Assembly: GCA_031292525.1 (NCBI GenBank)
Contig: JARLGY010000047.1
Coordinates: 1 to 64,000, forward strand
Length of the DNA stretch: 64,000 nucleotides
Direction of reading: 5' to 3'
From: Flavipsychrobacter sp.
GTDB taxonomy: Bacteria; Bacteroidota; Bacteroidia; Chitinophagales; Chitinophagaceae
The notes beneath the pieces are model-generated. The model had not been told where the DNA came from and searched no databases. It worked only from the letters and a program-made list of their open reading frames with translations. The position numbers were made by a program, and so were the translations under genes. Every line of letters starts with the position of its first letter. Position 1 is the first letter of the stretch. Of this stretch, positions 17,118-25,173 are shown piece by piece.

Positions 17118-17125
17118 TACGTTTG
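17118..17125 (+). promoter_or_regulatory. -7 promoter element of the acyl-CoA carboxylase gene
   Basis: TACGTTTG is a full match to TAnnTTTG, 23 bases before the ATG at 17149. A TTG at 17092-17094 is the only -33 candidate, at a spacing of 23 bases, slightly long. It lies inside a longer upstream ORF extension and so supports the 17149 start. Confidence 0.45.
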
Positions 17126-17148
17126 TTGTTCATTTCGGTATATATATT

Positions 17149-18687
17149 ATGGATAAAATAGCCTTACTAAAGCACAAATCGGAACAGGCACTGCTGGGTG
17201 GCGGCGCAAAACGTATTGAAGGGCAACATAAAAAAGGGAAACTTACAGCGCGTGAGCGGTTGCAATTGTTATTGGATGAAGGATCTTTTGAAGAGATAGG
17301 TAAGTTTGTTACCCATCGCAGTCGTGATTTTGGCATGGAAAAAGAACTCTACATGGGCGACGGCGTGGTAACAGGATATGGTACTATACATGGGCGCCTG
17401 GTATATGTATTTTCCCAAGATTTCACAGTTTTTGGTGGTAGTCTTTCTGAAACGCATGCTGAGAAAATAGTAAAGATCATGGACCTGGCGATGCAGAATG
17501 GTGCGCCGGTGATAGGTCTTAATGACAGTGGGGGCGCCAGGATACAGGAAGGTGTGGTATCGCTGGGTGGATATGCTGATATTTTTTACAGGAACGTGAA
17601 GGCATCAGGAGTTATACCCCAGATATCGGCAATAATGGGCCCGTGCGCGGGTGGGGCAGTTTACTCACCGGCTATAACAGACTTTATTATGATGGTGGAG
17701 CATACCTCATATATGTTTGTAACAGGGCCTAACGTAGTAAAGACCGTTACCCATGAAAATGTGACCAGCGAAGAGTTGGGTGGAGCACATACACATGCAT
17801 CAAAGTCGGGTGTGACCCATTTTGCATGTGCCAATGAAGTAGAATGCATAGAAAATATAAAGCAACTGCTTAGCTACATGCCGCAGAACTGTGAGGAGGA
17901 TGCACCCGTGTACCCTTACGAAGCGACGGATGAAAGCAGGCCCAAGCTGAATGATATAATACCTACGCACCCCAACCAGCCTTATGATATTAAGGAAGTT
18001 ATAGAGGAGACAGTAGATGCAGGATCGTTCCTAGAAGTGCATAAAGAATATGCAGAGAATATAGTGGTGGGTTTTGCACGTATTGCGGGTCGCAGTATAG
18101 GTATAGTAGCTAACCAGCCAGCCAGCCTTGCGGGTGTATTGGATATTAACAGCAGTAAGAAAGGTGCAAGGTTCGTGCGTTTTTGCGATGCGTTTAATAT
18201 TCCGTTGTTGGTGATAGTAGATGTGCCGGGCTTTTTGCCGGGTACCGACCAGGAGTGGAATGGTATAATCACTAATGGCGCTAAACTGTTGTATGCGCTC
18301 AGCGAAGCCACGGTGCCAAAGGTGACAGTAGTGACCCGTAAAGCATATGGCGGCGCTTATGATGTGATGAACTCTAAGCACATAGGTGCGGACCTTAACT
18401 ACGCATGGCCGACTGCGGAGATAGCAGTAATGGGGGCAAAGGGTGCAGCTGAAATTATCTTCAAAAAAGAGATAACTGAAGCTGATGACCATGAAGCAAA
18501 GCTGAAGGAGAAAGAGCTGGAGTATGTTGAAAAATTCGCAAATCCATATGGCGCGGCTGCACGTGGTTTTATAGATGAAGTGATAATGCCTGCAGAAACT
18601 CGTACAAAACTGATAAAAGCATACAAAATGCTGGAAAATAAGGTAGTGAACATGCCTAAACGTAAGCATGGTAACATACCCCTGTAG
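17149..18687 (+). CDS. Acyl-CoA carboxylase carboxyltransferase (beta) subunit
   Basis: A 512-residue carboxyltransferase of the propionyl/methylmalonyl-CoA type. It moves CO2 from carboxybiotin to propionyl-CoA (or the reverse in a decarboxylase). The family start [17 protein letters not shown] is near residue 20; the two crotonase-like halves have [11 protein letters not shown] and [12 protein letters not shown] (first oxyanion pocket) and [17 protein letters not shown] with [14 protein letters not shown] (second). The start at 17149 is taken over the upstream ATG at 17092 because of the -7 element at 17118. No biotin carboxylase or biotin carrier gene is nearby, so its partner must be elsewhere. 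A complete, normal-size protein. Confidence 0.92.
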   Translation: MDKIALLKHKSEQALLGGGAKRIEGQHKKGKLTARERLQLLLDEGSFEEIGKFVTHRSRDFGMEKELYMGDGVVTGYGTIHGRLVYVFSQDFTVFGGSLSETHAEKIVKIMDLAMQNGAPVIGLNDSGGARIQEGVVSLGGYADIFYRNVKASGVIPQISAIMGPCAGGAVYSPAITDFIMMVEHTSYMFVTGPNVVKTVTHENVTSEELGGAHTHASKSGVTHFACANEVECIENIKQLLSYMPQNCEEDAPVYPYEATDESRPKLNDIIPTHPNQPYDIKEVIEETVDAGSFLEVHKEYAENIVVGFARIAGRSIGIVANQPASLAGVLDINSSKKGARFVRFCDAFNIPLLVIVDVPGFLPGTDQEWNGIITNGAKLLYALSEATVPKVTVVTRKAYGGAYDVMNSKHIGADLNYAWPTAEIAVMGAKGAAEIIFKKEITEADDHEAKLKEKELEYVEKFANPYGAAARGFIDEVIMPAETRTKLIKAYKMLENKVVNMPKRKHGNIPL

Positions 18688-18725
18688 TACTGGAACAAGG
18701 AAAGTAAGTAATTATTGAAACGGTA

Positions 18726-18745
18726 GGGCAGGAAATTTCCTGCCC
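18726..18745. other. Perfect 20-bp palindrome just before the UbiA-like gene
   Basis: GGGCAGGAAA followed directly by TTTCCTGCCC, with no spacer, 38 bases after the carboxylase stop and 8 bases before the next ATG. As RNA it folds with a small closed loop; there is no T-run after it, so it is a weak terminator. It could hide the translation start of the next gene or bind a dimeric protein. Confidence 0.5.
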
Positions 18746-18753
18746 TGTTGGCT

Positions 18754-19602
18754 ATGGAGCAAAGGATATTAAAGTTTACAAACTGGTTTCTTTTCACCAG
18801 CTTATTTACAGCATTTTGTGCTACAGGACTTTGTATGAGTACCGAGCGGCTGGTTTCAGGAAGCATCCCCGCCTTCATCAATCCACTGCACCTGCTTATT
18901 TTTGGGGCCACGCTCGCGGTTTACAATACCCATATATTGGTTAAAAAGCCAACCCCTGAAAGGGCGGAACTATATGCCTGGACACTGCACAACAAATATT
19001 GGTTATACTTTTTTCTTGCAGCGGGTGCTACAATGTGCATAGCATCACTGTTTTTTATGCCAACTGGTGTTATTGTTGCGTGTGTGGTAATGGGGTTGTT
19101 TGCTTTTGGCTACTCCTTACCCCTTTTGCCGTTTAAGAAAGTGAAACGGATGCGTGATATAGGTATTGTAAAAATATTGGTACTCGCCGGTGTATGGACC
19201 ACTGTGACAACAATATTGCCTGTTCTTTATTTGCATAAAAGAATATCAAGCTATCCCTACGAGTTTTTCATCCGGCTTATATTTATTTCCATTTTGTGTA
19301 TAGCATTTGATGTGCGCGATATTGCGGCCGATAGCAGGGCTAATGTAAATACAGTACCTGTGCTGTTGGGAGTAAAAAAAAGCTACAAAGTGATGAACAT
19401 TGGCATTGTCTTGTTCATTTTGCTTGGATCGGTGCAATACCTGCGTATTTTTCACGTGGAGCAATTTGTGGGTATTTTCATTACCGCACTAGTGACCAAG
19501 TGGGTGCTAGACTATGTGCGCGACCACCCTACAGACCGGGCATATATGGGGTTGGTGGATGGCCTGATGCTGCTTTTCGCAGCTTTGGCACTATTACATT
19601 AG
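18754..19602 (+). CDS. UbiA-like prenyltransferase superfamily membrane protein
   Basis: A 282-residue protein with about eight hydrophobic helices. The ATG at 18754 is taken; the frame reaches a TTG six bases earlier. The pattern fits the UbiA superfamily (enzymes that attach prenyl chains to aromatic rings): the second Asp-rich motif is seen as DVRDIAADSRA in a loop at about residue 186. The first Asp-rich motif, normally NDxxDxxxD near residue 65, is replaced by VYNTHILV, so catalysis of the usual diphosphate chemistry is doubtful. This divergent form is seen in Bacteroidota and has no known substrate. No quinone or heme biosynthesis gene is beside it. Confidence 0.65.
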   Translation: MEQRILKFTNWFLFTSLFTAFCATGLCMSTERLVSGSIPAFINPLHLLIFGATLAVYNTHILVKKPTPERAELYAWTLHNKYWLYFFLAAGATMCIASLFFMPTGVIVACVVMGLFAFGYSLPLLPFKKVKRMRDIGIVKILVLAGVWTTVTTILPVLYLHKRISSYPYEFFIRLIFISILCIAFDVRDIAADSRANVNTVPVLLGVKKSYKVMNIGIVLFILLGSVQYLRIFHVEQFVGIFITALVTKWVLDYVRDHPTDRAYMGLVDGLMLLFAALALLH

Positions 19603-19649
19603 TGCGTGGCGTGATTTTTTACTGTGGTAAAGTATAAAAGCTTATCACC

Positions 19650-19880
19650 ATGAAAAAGACACTCAGAACAGCAGCCATCATCACACTAGCGGGCGCGGTA
19701 TTATACTATCCTGCAATGAAATTGTACGAATTAATAGCTAAAAAATTAGCTGATAGAAAAAATGATGAAGATGACGGGACAGCAACAGTACATGTTAAAG
19801 CCTTTGTACCGGCTTTCCGTGGTAAACATAAACCACATCACCGCCATCCCCATGAAAATAACGGACATTCAGAATCGTAG
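19650..19880 (+). CDS. Small membrane-anchored protein of unknown function
   Basis: A 76-residue protein with one N-terminal hydrophobic segment (residues 8-28) followed by a charged part and a histidine-rich tail (GKHKPHHRHPHENNGH). The tail could bind metal ions, but no known metal-binding motif is present. It follows the UbiA-like gene by 47 bases and is closed by a strong terminator, so both may be on one transcript. I do not recognise a family. Confidence 0.6.
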   Translation: MKKTLRTAAIITLAGAVLYYPAMKLYELIAKKLADRKNDEDDGTATVHVKAFVPAFRGKHKPHHRHPHENNGHSES

Positions 19881-19910
19881 TATTTCATAAAGTATTATTT
19901 GATGAGGTTA

Positions 19911-19939
19911 AAACAGGCAATCATTTTGGTTGCCTGTTT
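19911..19939 (+). terminator. Intrinsic terminator
   Basis: AAACAGGCAA (19911-19920) pairs perfectly with TTGCCTGTTT (19930-19939) around a 9-base loop, followed by a T-rich run. It closes the UbiA-like/small protein unit. Confidence 0.85.
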
Positions 19940-20000
19940 TTGTTTTATAACCGATTGCTATGCCATTATTTACATCTTATCTGTTTGTTCAATTATTTAT

Positions 20001-20008
20001 TACATTTG
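20001..20008 (+). promoter_or_regulatory. -7 promoter element of lpdA
   Basis: TACATTTG, a full match to TAnnTTTG, 43 bases before the lpdA ATG. A TTTG at 19984-19987 is too close (13 bases) for a standard -33 element. Confidence 0.4.
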
Positions 20009-20051
20009 CGGGGCATTTAATCAAACTTAATTCTTTTAAAGATTCCTGTAT

Positions 20052-21458
20052 ATGGCATATGATTTAATTGTAGTCGGGAGCGGCCCGGGCGGTTATGTAG
20101 CGGCTATCCGTGCATCACAATTGGGTTTAAAAACAGCAATAATAGAGCGTGAAAGCCTTGGCGGCATATGCCTGAACTGGGGTTGCATACCTACCAAAGC
20201 ATTATTAAAGACAGCAAGCGTTTACGAGAATTTTTCTCATGCTGCTGATTATGGTATAACTGCTACAGACTTTAAACCGGATTTTCCGGCTATCATTAAG
20301 CGCAGCCGCGGTGTGGCCGATAAGATGAGCAAAGGTGTGCAGTTCCTGATGAAGAAAAACAAGATAGACGTGATAATGGGTATGGGTAAACTGAACGCCA
20401 AGAAACAGGTGGAAGTAACTGGTGCTGATGGTAAAACAACAGCATACGATGCCAAACATGTGATATTGGCTACAGGTGCACGCAGCCGCCAGCTACCTAA
20501 CCTGCCTATTGACGGTAAGAAGATAATTGGCTATCGCGAAGCAATGGTATTGCCTACGCAGCCTAAAACAATGATAGTTGTAGGTAGCGGCGCAATAGGT
20601 ATTGAGTTTGCCTACTTCTATAACAGTTTAGGGACTAAGGTTACCGTGGTCGAGTTTTTGCCACGTATAGTACCGGTTGAAGACGAAGACATATCTAAAG
20701 AACTGGAAAAGAGCCTGAAGAAAAAAGGTATTGAAATAATGACCAATGCATCTGTTGAGAAAGCAGATACAAGTGGCAGCACTATTAAAGCGACAGTGAA
20801 GACCGCTACCGGCGAAATAACACTGGAAGCTGACGTGATACTGAGCGCTGTAGGTATTGCTACCAACATAGAAAATATTGGCCTTGAAGGACTTGGCGTT
20901 AAAACCGATAAAGGCAAGGTGCTTACCGATAAGTACTATGCTACCAACGTAGCTGGGGTATATGCTATAGGCGACATTACTGTAGGACCTGCACTAGCAC
21001 ACGTTGCAATGAAGGGCGCTCACATATGCGTTGAAGCAATTGCATTTAAAGAAGGTAAGTTCAAGCACATGCCAGAACCACTGGATTACGGTAATGTACC
21101 GGGCTGTACTTACTGCATACCAGAAGTAGCATCTGTAGGTCTTACTGAAAAGCAGGCTAAGGAAGCAGGTTATGACATTAAGGTGGGTAAATTCCCGCTG
21201 TCAGCATCTGGTAAGGCAAGCGCTGCAGGTGCAACAGAAGGTTTTGTAAAAGTGATATTTGATGCCAAGTATGGTGAGTGGCTTGGTACACACATGATAG
21301 GTTATAATGTAACTGAGATCATAGTAGAAACCGTTGCAGCCCGCAAGCTGGAAACTACATGGCATGAAATGCTGGATACCATCCATCCGCATCCAACCAT
21401 TAGCGAGCATGTACATGACGCTATTGAAGTGGCATTGGGCGAAGCGATACATTTATAA
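20052..21458 (+). CDS. lpdA: Dihydrolipoyl dehydrogenase (E3)
   Basis: A 468-residue FAD enzyme that reoxidises dihydrolipoamide in 2-oxoacid dehydrogenase complexes and the glycine cleavage system, passing electrons to NAD. The FAD motif GSGPGGYVAA is at residue 9 onward; the redox disulfide is C40/C45 in GGICLNWGCIPTK; the NAD motif is VGSGAIGIEFAYF near residue 177; the second FAD contact is YAIGDI; and the C-terminal HPHPTISEH (H447 with E452) is the catalytic base pair. A complete protein of standard length. The fused E1 at 43488-45542 is a likely partner encoded elsewhere in the window. No E2 gene is present here. Confidence 0.95.
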   Translation: MAYDLIVVGSGPGGYVAAIRASQLGLKTAIIERESLGGICLNWGCIPTKALLKTASVYENFSHAADYGITATDFKPDFPAIIKRSRGVADKMSKGVQFLMKKNKIDVIMGMGKLNAKKQVEVTGADGKTTAYDAKHVILATGARSRQLPNLPIDGKKIIGYREAMVLPTQPKTMIVVGSGAIGIEFAYFYNSLGTKVTVVEFLPRIVPVEDEDISKELEKSLKKKGIEIMTNASVEKADTSGSTIKATVKTATGEITLEADVILSAVGIATNIENIGLEGLGVKTDKGKVLTDKYYATNVAGVYAIGDITVGPALAHVAMKGAHICVEAIAFKEGKFKHMPEPLDYGNVPGCTYCIPEVASVGLTEKQAKEAGYDIKVGKFPLSASGKASAAGATEGFVKVIFDAKYGEWLGTHMIGYNVTEIIVETVAARKLETTWHEMLDTIHPHPTISEHVHDAIEVALGEAIHL

Positions 21459-21477
21459 AACTTTAGTAAGTGCGCAT

Positions 21478-21510
21478 TATAAAAGGCTACCCGGTGGGTG
21501 GCCTTTTATA
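21478..21510 (+). terminator. Intrinsic terminator after lpdA
   Basis: An imperfect hairpin, ATAAAAGGC plus ACCC against GGGT plus GCCTTTTAT with a GGT loop, ends 52 bases after the lpdA stop and runs into T/A-rich DNA. Confidence 0.75.
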
Positions 21511-21620
21511 TTCGAACCCTATCGATAATCTTTGGCGAAGGACTTCTGGAGTCTTTTTTGAATGCAGTATAAAGAATGAGGGTAAAAATAATCCGTAATT
21601 TTACGGTACTTTTTAAAACT

Positions 21621-22502
21621 ATGACTACAGACCAATCACCAACAAATAGAGATTACAGTACCATAAGCCCTTCTGCAAAATCTGTATTGCTGCTTAAAGG
21701 ATATACGGACATCCCGTACGCAAGGGCTGTTGCTGAATTAATATCATTACCGGAGACTTTTCAACCTGACTTTAATAAGAAGGATTTTACATTTTGGGCA
21801 AGGGTACTGCATTTTGATATCCGTTACAGGAGCATCAACCAGTTATTGGCAGGATTAGAAATGAAAAATGTTTTAGAGCTATCGTCGGGGTTTTCTTTCC
21901 GTGGGCTTGTTGCTGTGCAGGATAGTGATGTGCACTATATAGATACTGATCTGCCAGGTATAATAACCACTAAAAAAGAGCTAACTGAACAACTACGAGA
22001 TAAGAATGATGCACCCAAAGGCAAGCTGGAAATATTGCCTGTAAATGCTTTGGATGAAGCACAAGTTAAAGAGGTGATAAGCCACTTTGAACCGGGAGCA
22101 GTGGCCATTGTGAATGAAGGTTTGCTGATGTACCTGGAAACTGAGGAGAAACAAAAACTATGTGGAATAATCAGGGACGTACTTAAAGAGCGTGGTGGGT
22201 ATTGGATAACTGCCGACATTTATAAGAAAACAGTACACAGCGCTATTGATGTGCAGATAGACGACAAACTGCAAGGCTTTTTTGAGCAGCACAGGGTAGA
22301 AGAAAAAATGTTTGACAGTATGGAGGCTGCGGAGGCATTTTTTAAAAGCGAAGGTTTTGTAATTGATATGGAAGCGGAACCTGAATATGCAAAATCGGGA
22401 GCACTACAACACGTACTGGCAAGCACTACAGAAGAGCAAATGGCGAACATGGGCAAGATGGGGAAAATACATGCTACGTGGCGACTGAAGCTTGCTGAAT
22501 AA
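21621..22502 (+). CDS. Class I SAM-dependent methyltransferase (LCMT-like)
   Basis: A 293-residue protein similar to leucine carboxyl methyltransferase/O-methyltransferase family members (PPM1/LCMT1/Tcmp-like). The start at 21621 (MTTDQSP) is chosen over an upstream ATG at 21576. Visible SAM-binding features are VLELSSGFSFRGL (motif I), the YIDTDLPGI acidic loop, and IVNEGLLMYLE, the family motif with the catalytic acid region. The substrate is unknown. It is the only gene between two terminators, so it is transcribed alone. Confidence 0.8.
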   Translation: MTTDQSPTNRDYSTISPSAKSVLLLKGYTDIPYARAVAELISLPETFQPDFNKKDFTFWARVLHFDIRYRSINQLLAGLEMKNVLELSSGFSFRGLVAVQDSDVHYIDTDLPGIITTKKELTEQLRDKNDAPKGKLEILPVNALDEAQVKEVISHFEPGAVAIVNEGLLMYLETEEKQKLCGIIRDVLKERGGYWITADIYKKTVHSAIDVQIDDKLQGFFEQHRVEEKMFDSMEAAEAFFKSEGFVIDMEAEPEYAKSGALQHVLASTTEEQMANMGKMGKIHATWRLKLAE

Positions 22503-22506
22503 AATA

Positions 22507-22543
22507 TGAATGCCCGACTTGGGTAATACCAGCCGGGCATTCA
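22507..22543. terminator. Bidirectional terminator between convergent genes
   Basis: TGAATGCCCG (22507-22516) and CGGGCATTCA (22534-22543) are perfect inverted arms with a partly paired 17-base loop, lying between the methyltransferase and the convergent SDR gene. The arm shares ATGCCCG with the repeats at 8738-8878. Confidence 0.8.
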
Positions 22544-22559
22544 TTGCTATCCTGATCGT

Positions 22560-23324
22560 TTAAAGATTCATTCCGCCACTTACTTCTATCCGTTGTGCAT
22601 TTACCCATCTGGCATCATCGCTGCATAAGAAAGCAACTACACCACCAATATCTTCGGGAAGGCCTACGCGACCTAATGCAGTGATGCCAGCTATGTGTTT
22701 GTTTACATTATCGTTGTCGCGTACTACACCACCGCCAAAGTCGGTTTCTATAGCTCCGGGAGCAACGGCATTTACAGTTATGCCCCGTGCACCCACTTCT
22801 TTTGCCAGGTACCTGGTGAGTACTTCTATAGCCCCCTTCATGCTTGCGTAAGCAGCATACCCAGGCATAGAGAATCTCGCTAAGCCGGTGGAGAGGTTAA
22901 TGATGCGGCCACCATCATTTATGAGTGGCAATGCCTTTTGGGTGAGGAAGAACACACCCTTAAAGTGAATGTTCATCAACTGATCAAACTGCTCTTCTGT
23001 TGTTTCTGCAAAAGGCGCATTAATACCAATGCCTGCGTTATTTACCAGGAAATCAAAGCGGTCTGCGTTGAATGTATTTTTTAATACTTCTGCCACTTGC
23101 TTAAAAAAAACATCAAGGCTTTTTGTATTGGCTGTATCTAATTGTAAAGCAGTAGCTTTTTGTCCTGCTTTTTCAATCTCTGCAACTACAGCCAGCGCTT
23201 CTTCTTTTTTACTGTTGTAGGTGAGTATCACGTTATTCCCTTTATGTGCCAGGCTTAGCGCCATATCTTTACCCAAACCACGGCTACCGCCAGTTACTAA
23301 GGCTATTTTGTTTGTTGTTTTCAT
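22560..23324 (-). CDS. SDR family oxidoreductase (FabG-like)
   Basis: A 254-residue classical short-chain dehydrogenase. Cofactor motif LVTGGSRGLGKDMA, structural NNAGIGINAPF, active-site serine in LSTGLARFS, and Y-A-S-M-K (YxxxK), ending with the family segment RIEVSGGMNL. Such enzymes reduce or oxidise ketones with NADPH or NADH; many Bacteroidota carry several of unknown substrate. A full TAnnTTTG -7 element lies 28 bases upstream. It is convergent with the methyltransferase gene. Confidence 0.88.
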   Translation of the reverse strand: MKTTNKIALVTGGSRGLGKDMALSLAHKGNNVILTYNSKKEEALAVVAEIEKAGQKATALQLDTANTKSLDVFFKQVAEVLKNTFNADRFDFLVNNAGIGINAPFAETTEEQFDQLMNIHFKGVFFLTQKALPLINDGGRIINLSTGLARFSMPGYAAYASMKGAIEVLTRYLAKEVGARGITVNAVAPGAIETDFGGGVVRDNDNVNKHIAGITALGRVGLPEDIGGVVAFLCSDDARWVNAQRIEVSGGMNL

Positions 23325-23352
23325 CTCGTTTTGTTTTTAAAATTTGATGATA

Positions 23353-23360
23353 CAAAGGTA
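23353..23360 (-). promoter_or_regulatory. -7 promoter element of the SDR gene
   Basis: CAAAGGTA on the plus strand reads TACCTTTG on the minus strand, a full TAnnTTTG match 28 bases before the SDR start. Confidence 0.45.
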
Positions 23361-23515
23361 GGCTGGCATTGGGCGACATCATTTGCAAGCTTCAATCCGT
23401 TGTTTGCAAAAATCAAATAATTTGTGGGAAGATGTATATATTCATTACTTGGCAATGGCTTAATGCAGATATTAACGGTAATCCATCCCACCTTGGAATT
23501 GATTAATTTCGCAGT

Positions 23516-24094
23516 ATGAAGGAACTTGTCATAGCATCGGACAACAAAGGCAAGATAAGAGAGATAACAGCTTTGCTGGATGATGTACAACTGCTATCAC
23601 TTAAGGATATTGGATTTACAGACGTAATAGCGGAGCCTTACCATACTTTTGAAGAGAATGCGCTAGCTAAGGCTTCAGCTATATACGAGTTTTGCGGAAA
23701 AAATGTGTTTGCAGATGATAGCGGTTTGTGCGTGTCTGCATTGGGGGATGAGCCTGGAGTAGATAGTGCGCATTATTCTGGCACAAGGGATGATGTAAAG
23801 AATCTAAACAAAGTACTAGCAGAACTGGAAGGGGAAACCGACCGCACTGCTTATTACAAAGCAGTGATCTGCCTGATATGGAATGGTGAGACTTACTTTT
23901 TTGAAGGTGTGTGCGATGGCGCAATAACACAAGCGCCAGAAGGTAATGATGGATTTGGGTATGACCCGATCTTTAAGCCAAATGGTTTTGAAGAGACGTT
24001 TGGGCATATACCGCTTAATATAAAGAACACAATAAGCCACAGGGGAAAAGCTATAGCTAAAATGGTAGCTTTCCTGCAACAACAGGATGTATGA
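23516..24094 (+). CDS. rdgB: Non-canonical purine NTP diphosphatase
   Basis: RdgB/HAM1 family enzyme, 192 residues, that hydrolyses dITP, ITP and XTP to the monophosphates so that deaminated purines are not built into DNA or RNA. The family features are visible: VIASDNKGKIREI at the start, FADDSGLCVSALGDEPGV (metal-binding DDSGL), GNDGFGYDPIF and the HRGKAIAK end (KxxxSHRGxA). It overlaps the next gene by four bases (ATGA), so the two are translationally coupled. Confidence 0.93.
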   Translation: MKELVIASDNKGKIREITALLDDVQLLSLKDIGFTDVIAEPYHTFEENALAKASAIYEFCGKNVFADDSGLCVSALGDEPGVDSAHYSGTRDDVKNLNKVLAELEGETDRTAYYKAVICLIWNGETYFFEGVCDGAITQAPEGNDGFGYDPIFKPNGFEETFGHIPLNIKNTISHRGKAIAKMVAFLQQQDV

Positions 24095-25086
24095 AATTTA
24101 CCATAGGGGATAAGATATTGCTAAAGCAAAGCGGGGAGGAAGGCCACGTTACCGATTATATCAATAAGGAAATGATAGAAGTGGAGGTAAATGGCACCCG
24201 GTTTCCTGTTTACATAAACGATATAGATCATCCTTACCTGAAATGGTTCACAGAGAAAAAAGCTAAAAAGGAGCCGGTATATTCTGAACAGTTACCTGTG
24301 GAGAAAGTTGCCTTCAGGAAACCACGACTGGCAAAGGGGATATACCTTTCGTTTGTTCCGGTATTTAAGACAGAGGAGATGGAGGATATAGTAGACCATA
24401 TAAAAATACACCTCATAAACGAAATGCCACACCCAGTAAAGTTTGTTTATGATGTGCAGTTATTGCAGGCATCTGAATTTAAGCACGAGGGCACCTTGCA
24501 TGCTTTTGGAGATATATACCTGCATAAAATAGCCTATGCAGACATGAATGACCAGCCACGTTTTAACTGGCAGCTTACAGACACTAGCAATAAAGACCTG
24601 GCCCCTGCCGATGGGGTTTTGCGCATACGACCACAGAAACTATTTGAGCATATAAATGATGTGTTGCAAAAAGGAACGCCTACATTCAGCTACCTGCTTA
24701 CCAGCGAATTTTTGCCGCCTAAAAAGGTAAAGAAAGAACATTACATACCTACAGTAAAGCCAGACTATATAACCGGTACCAATATAAGCAAGCTGGAAAA
24801 ACCGAAGACAGAAGTGGACCTGCATATAGAAGCATTGGTTGGTGATGCGGACGGTATGAGCAATGCTGAAATAATTAAAATACAGCTGGATGCCCTGCAA
24901 CGCTACCTGCAATTAGCCATTGTAAACAAACAAGAACGCATGGTTGCTATACATGGGCTAGGCAAGGGTAAACTAAAAGATGAAGTACACAAAATATTGA
25001 AAAATACTCCTGAAGTATTCATCTTCACCAATGAATGGCATGGCCGGTATGGTTTTGGGGCTACTGAAATATATTTCAGGTATTGA
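24091..25086 (+). CDS. DUF2027 and Smr domain protein
   Basis: A 331-residue Bacteroidota-type protein. The N-terminal region (about residues 1-60) is a small beta domain, the middle is DUF2027 (about 75-215), and the C-terminal 90 residues are an Smr domain: the VDLHIEAL motif (DLH), then AIHGLGKGKLK (HGxGxG), and WHGRYGFGATEIYF at the end. Smr domains cut or nick structured DNA or RNA and recognise stalled or colliding ribosomes in other lineages. Coupled by a four-base overlap to rdgB and closed by a strong terminator. Confidence 0.88.
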   Translation: MKFTIGDKILLKQSGEEGHVTDYINKEMIEVEVNGTRFPVYINDIDHPYLKWFTEKKAKKEPVYSEQLPVEKVAFRKPRLAKGIYLSFVPVFKTEEMEDIVDHIKIHLINEMPHPVKFVYDVQLLQASEFKHEGTLHAFGDIYLHKIAYADMNDQPRFNWQLTDTSNKDLAPADGVLRIRPQKLFEHINDVLQKGTPTFSYLLTSEFLPPKKVKKEHYIPTVKPDYITGTNISKLEKPKTEVDLHIEALVGDADGMSNAEIIKIQLDALQRYLQLAIVNKQERMVAIHGLGKGKLKDEVHKILKNTPEVFIFTNEWHGRYGFGATEIYFRY

Positions 25087-25120
25087 CGTGCTTATTTGTA
25101 TAGGGTGCTAAAAACTAAAT

Positions 25121-25156
25121 AAAATGGGAGCAGTCTGAAAAGGCTGCTCCCATTTT
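25121..25156. terminator. Bidirectional terminator
   Basis: A perfect 13-bp inverted repeat (arm AAAATGGGAGCAG, 25121-25133 with 25144-25156) between the Smr gene and the convergent glmM gene, with A and T tracts on either side so that it can serve both. Confidence 0.9.
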
Positions 25157-25173
25157 ATGTTTTTCCTGAATAG

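Noticed and set aside
18031-18669. 212-residue minus-strand ORF
   Set aside because: Antisense to the acyl-CoA carboxylase gene; rich in His, Cys, Phe and Tyr, typical of a shadow frame.
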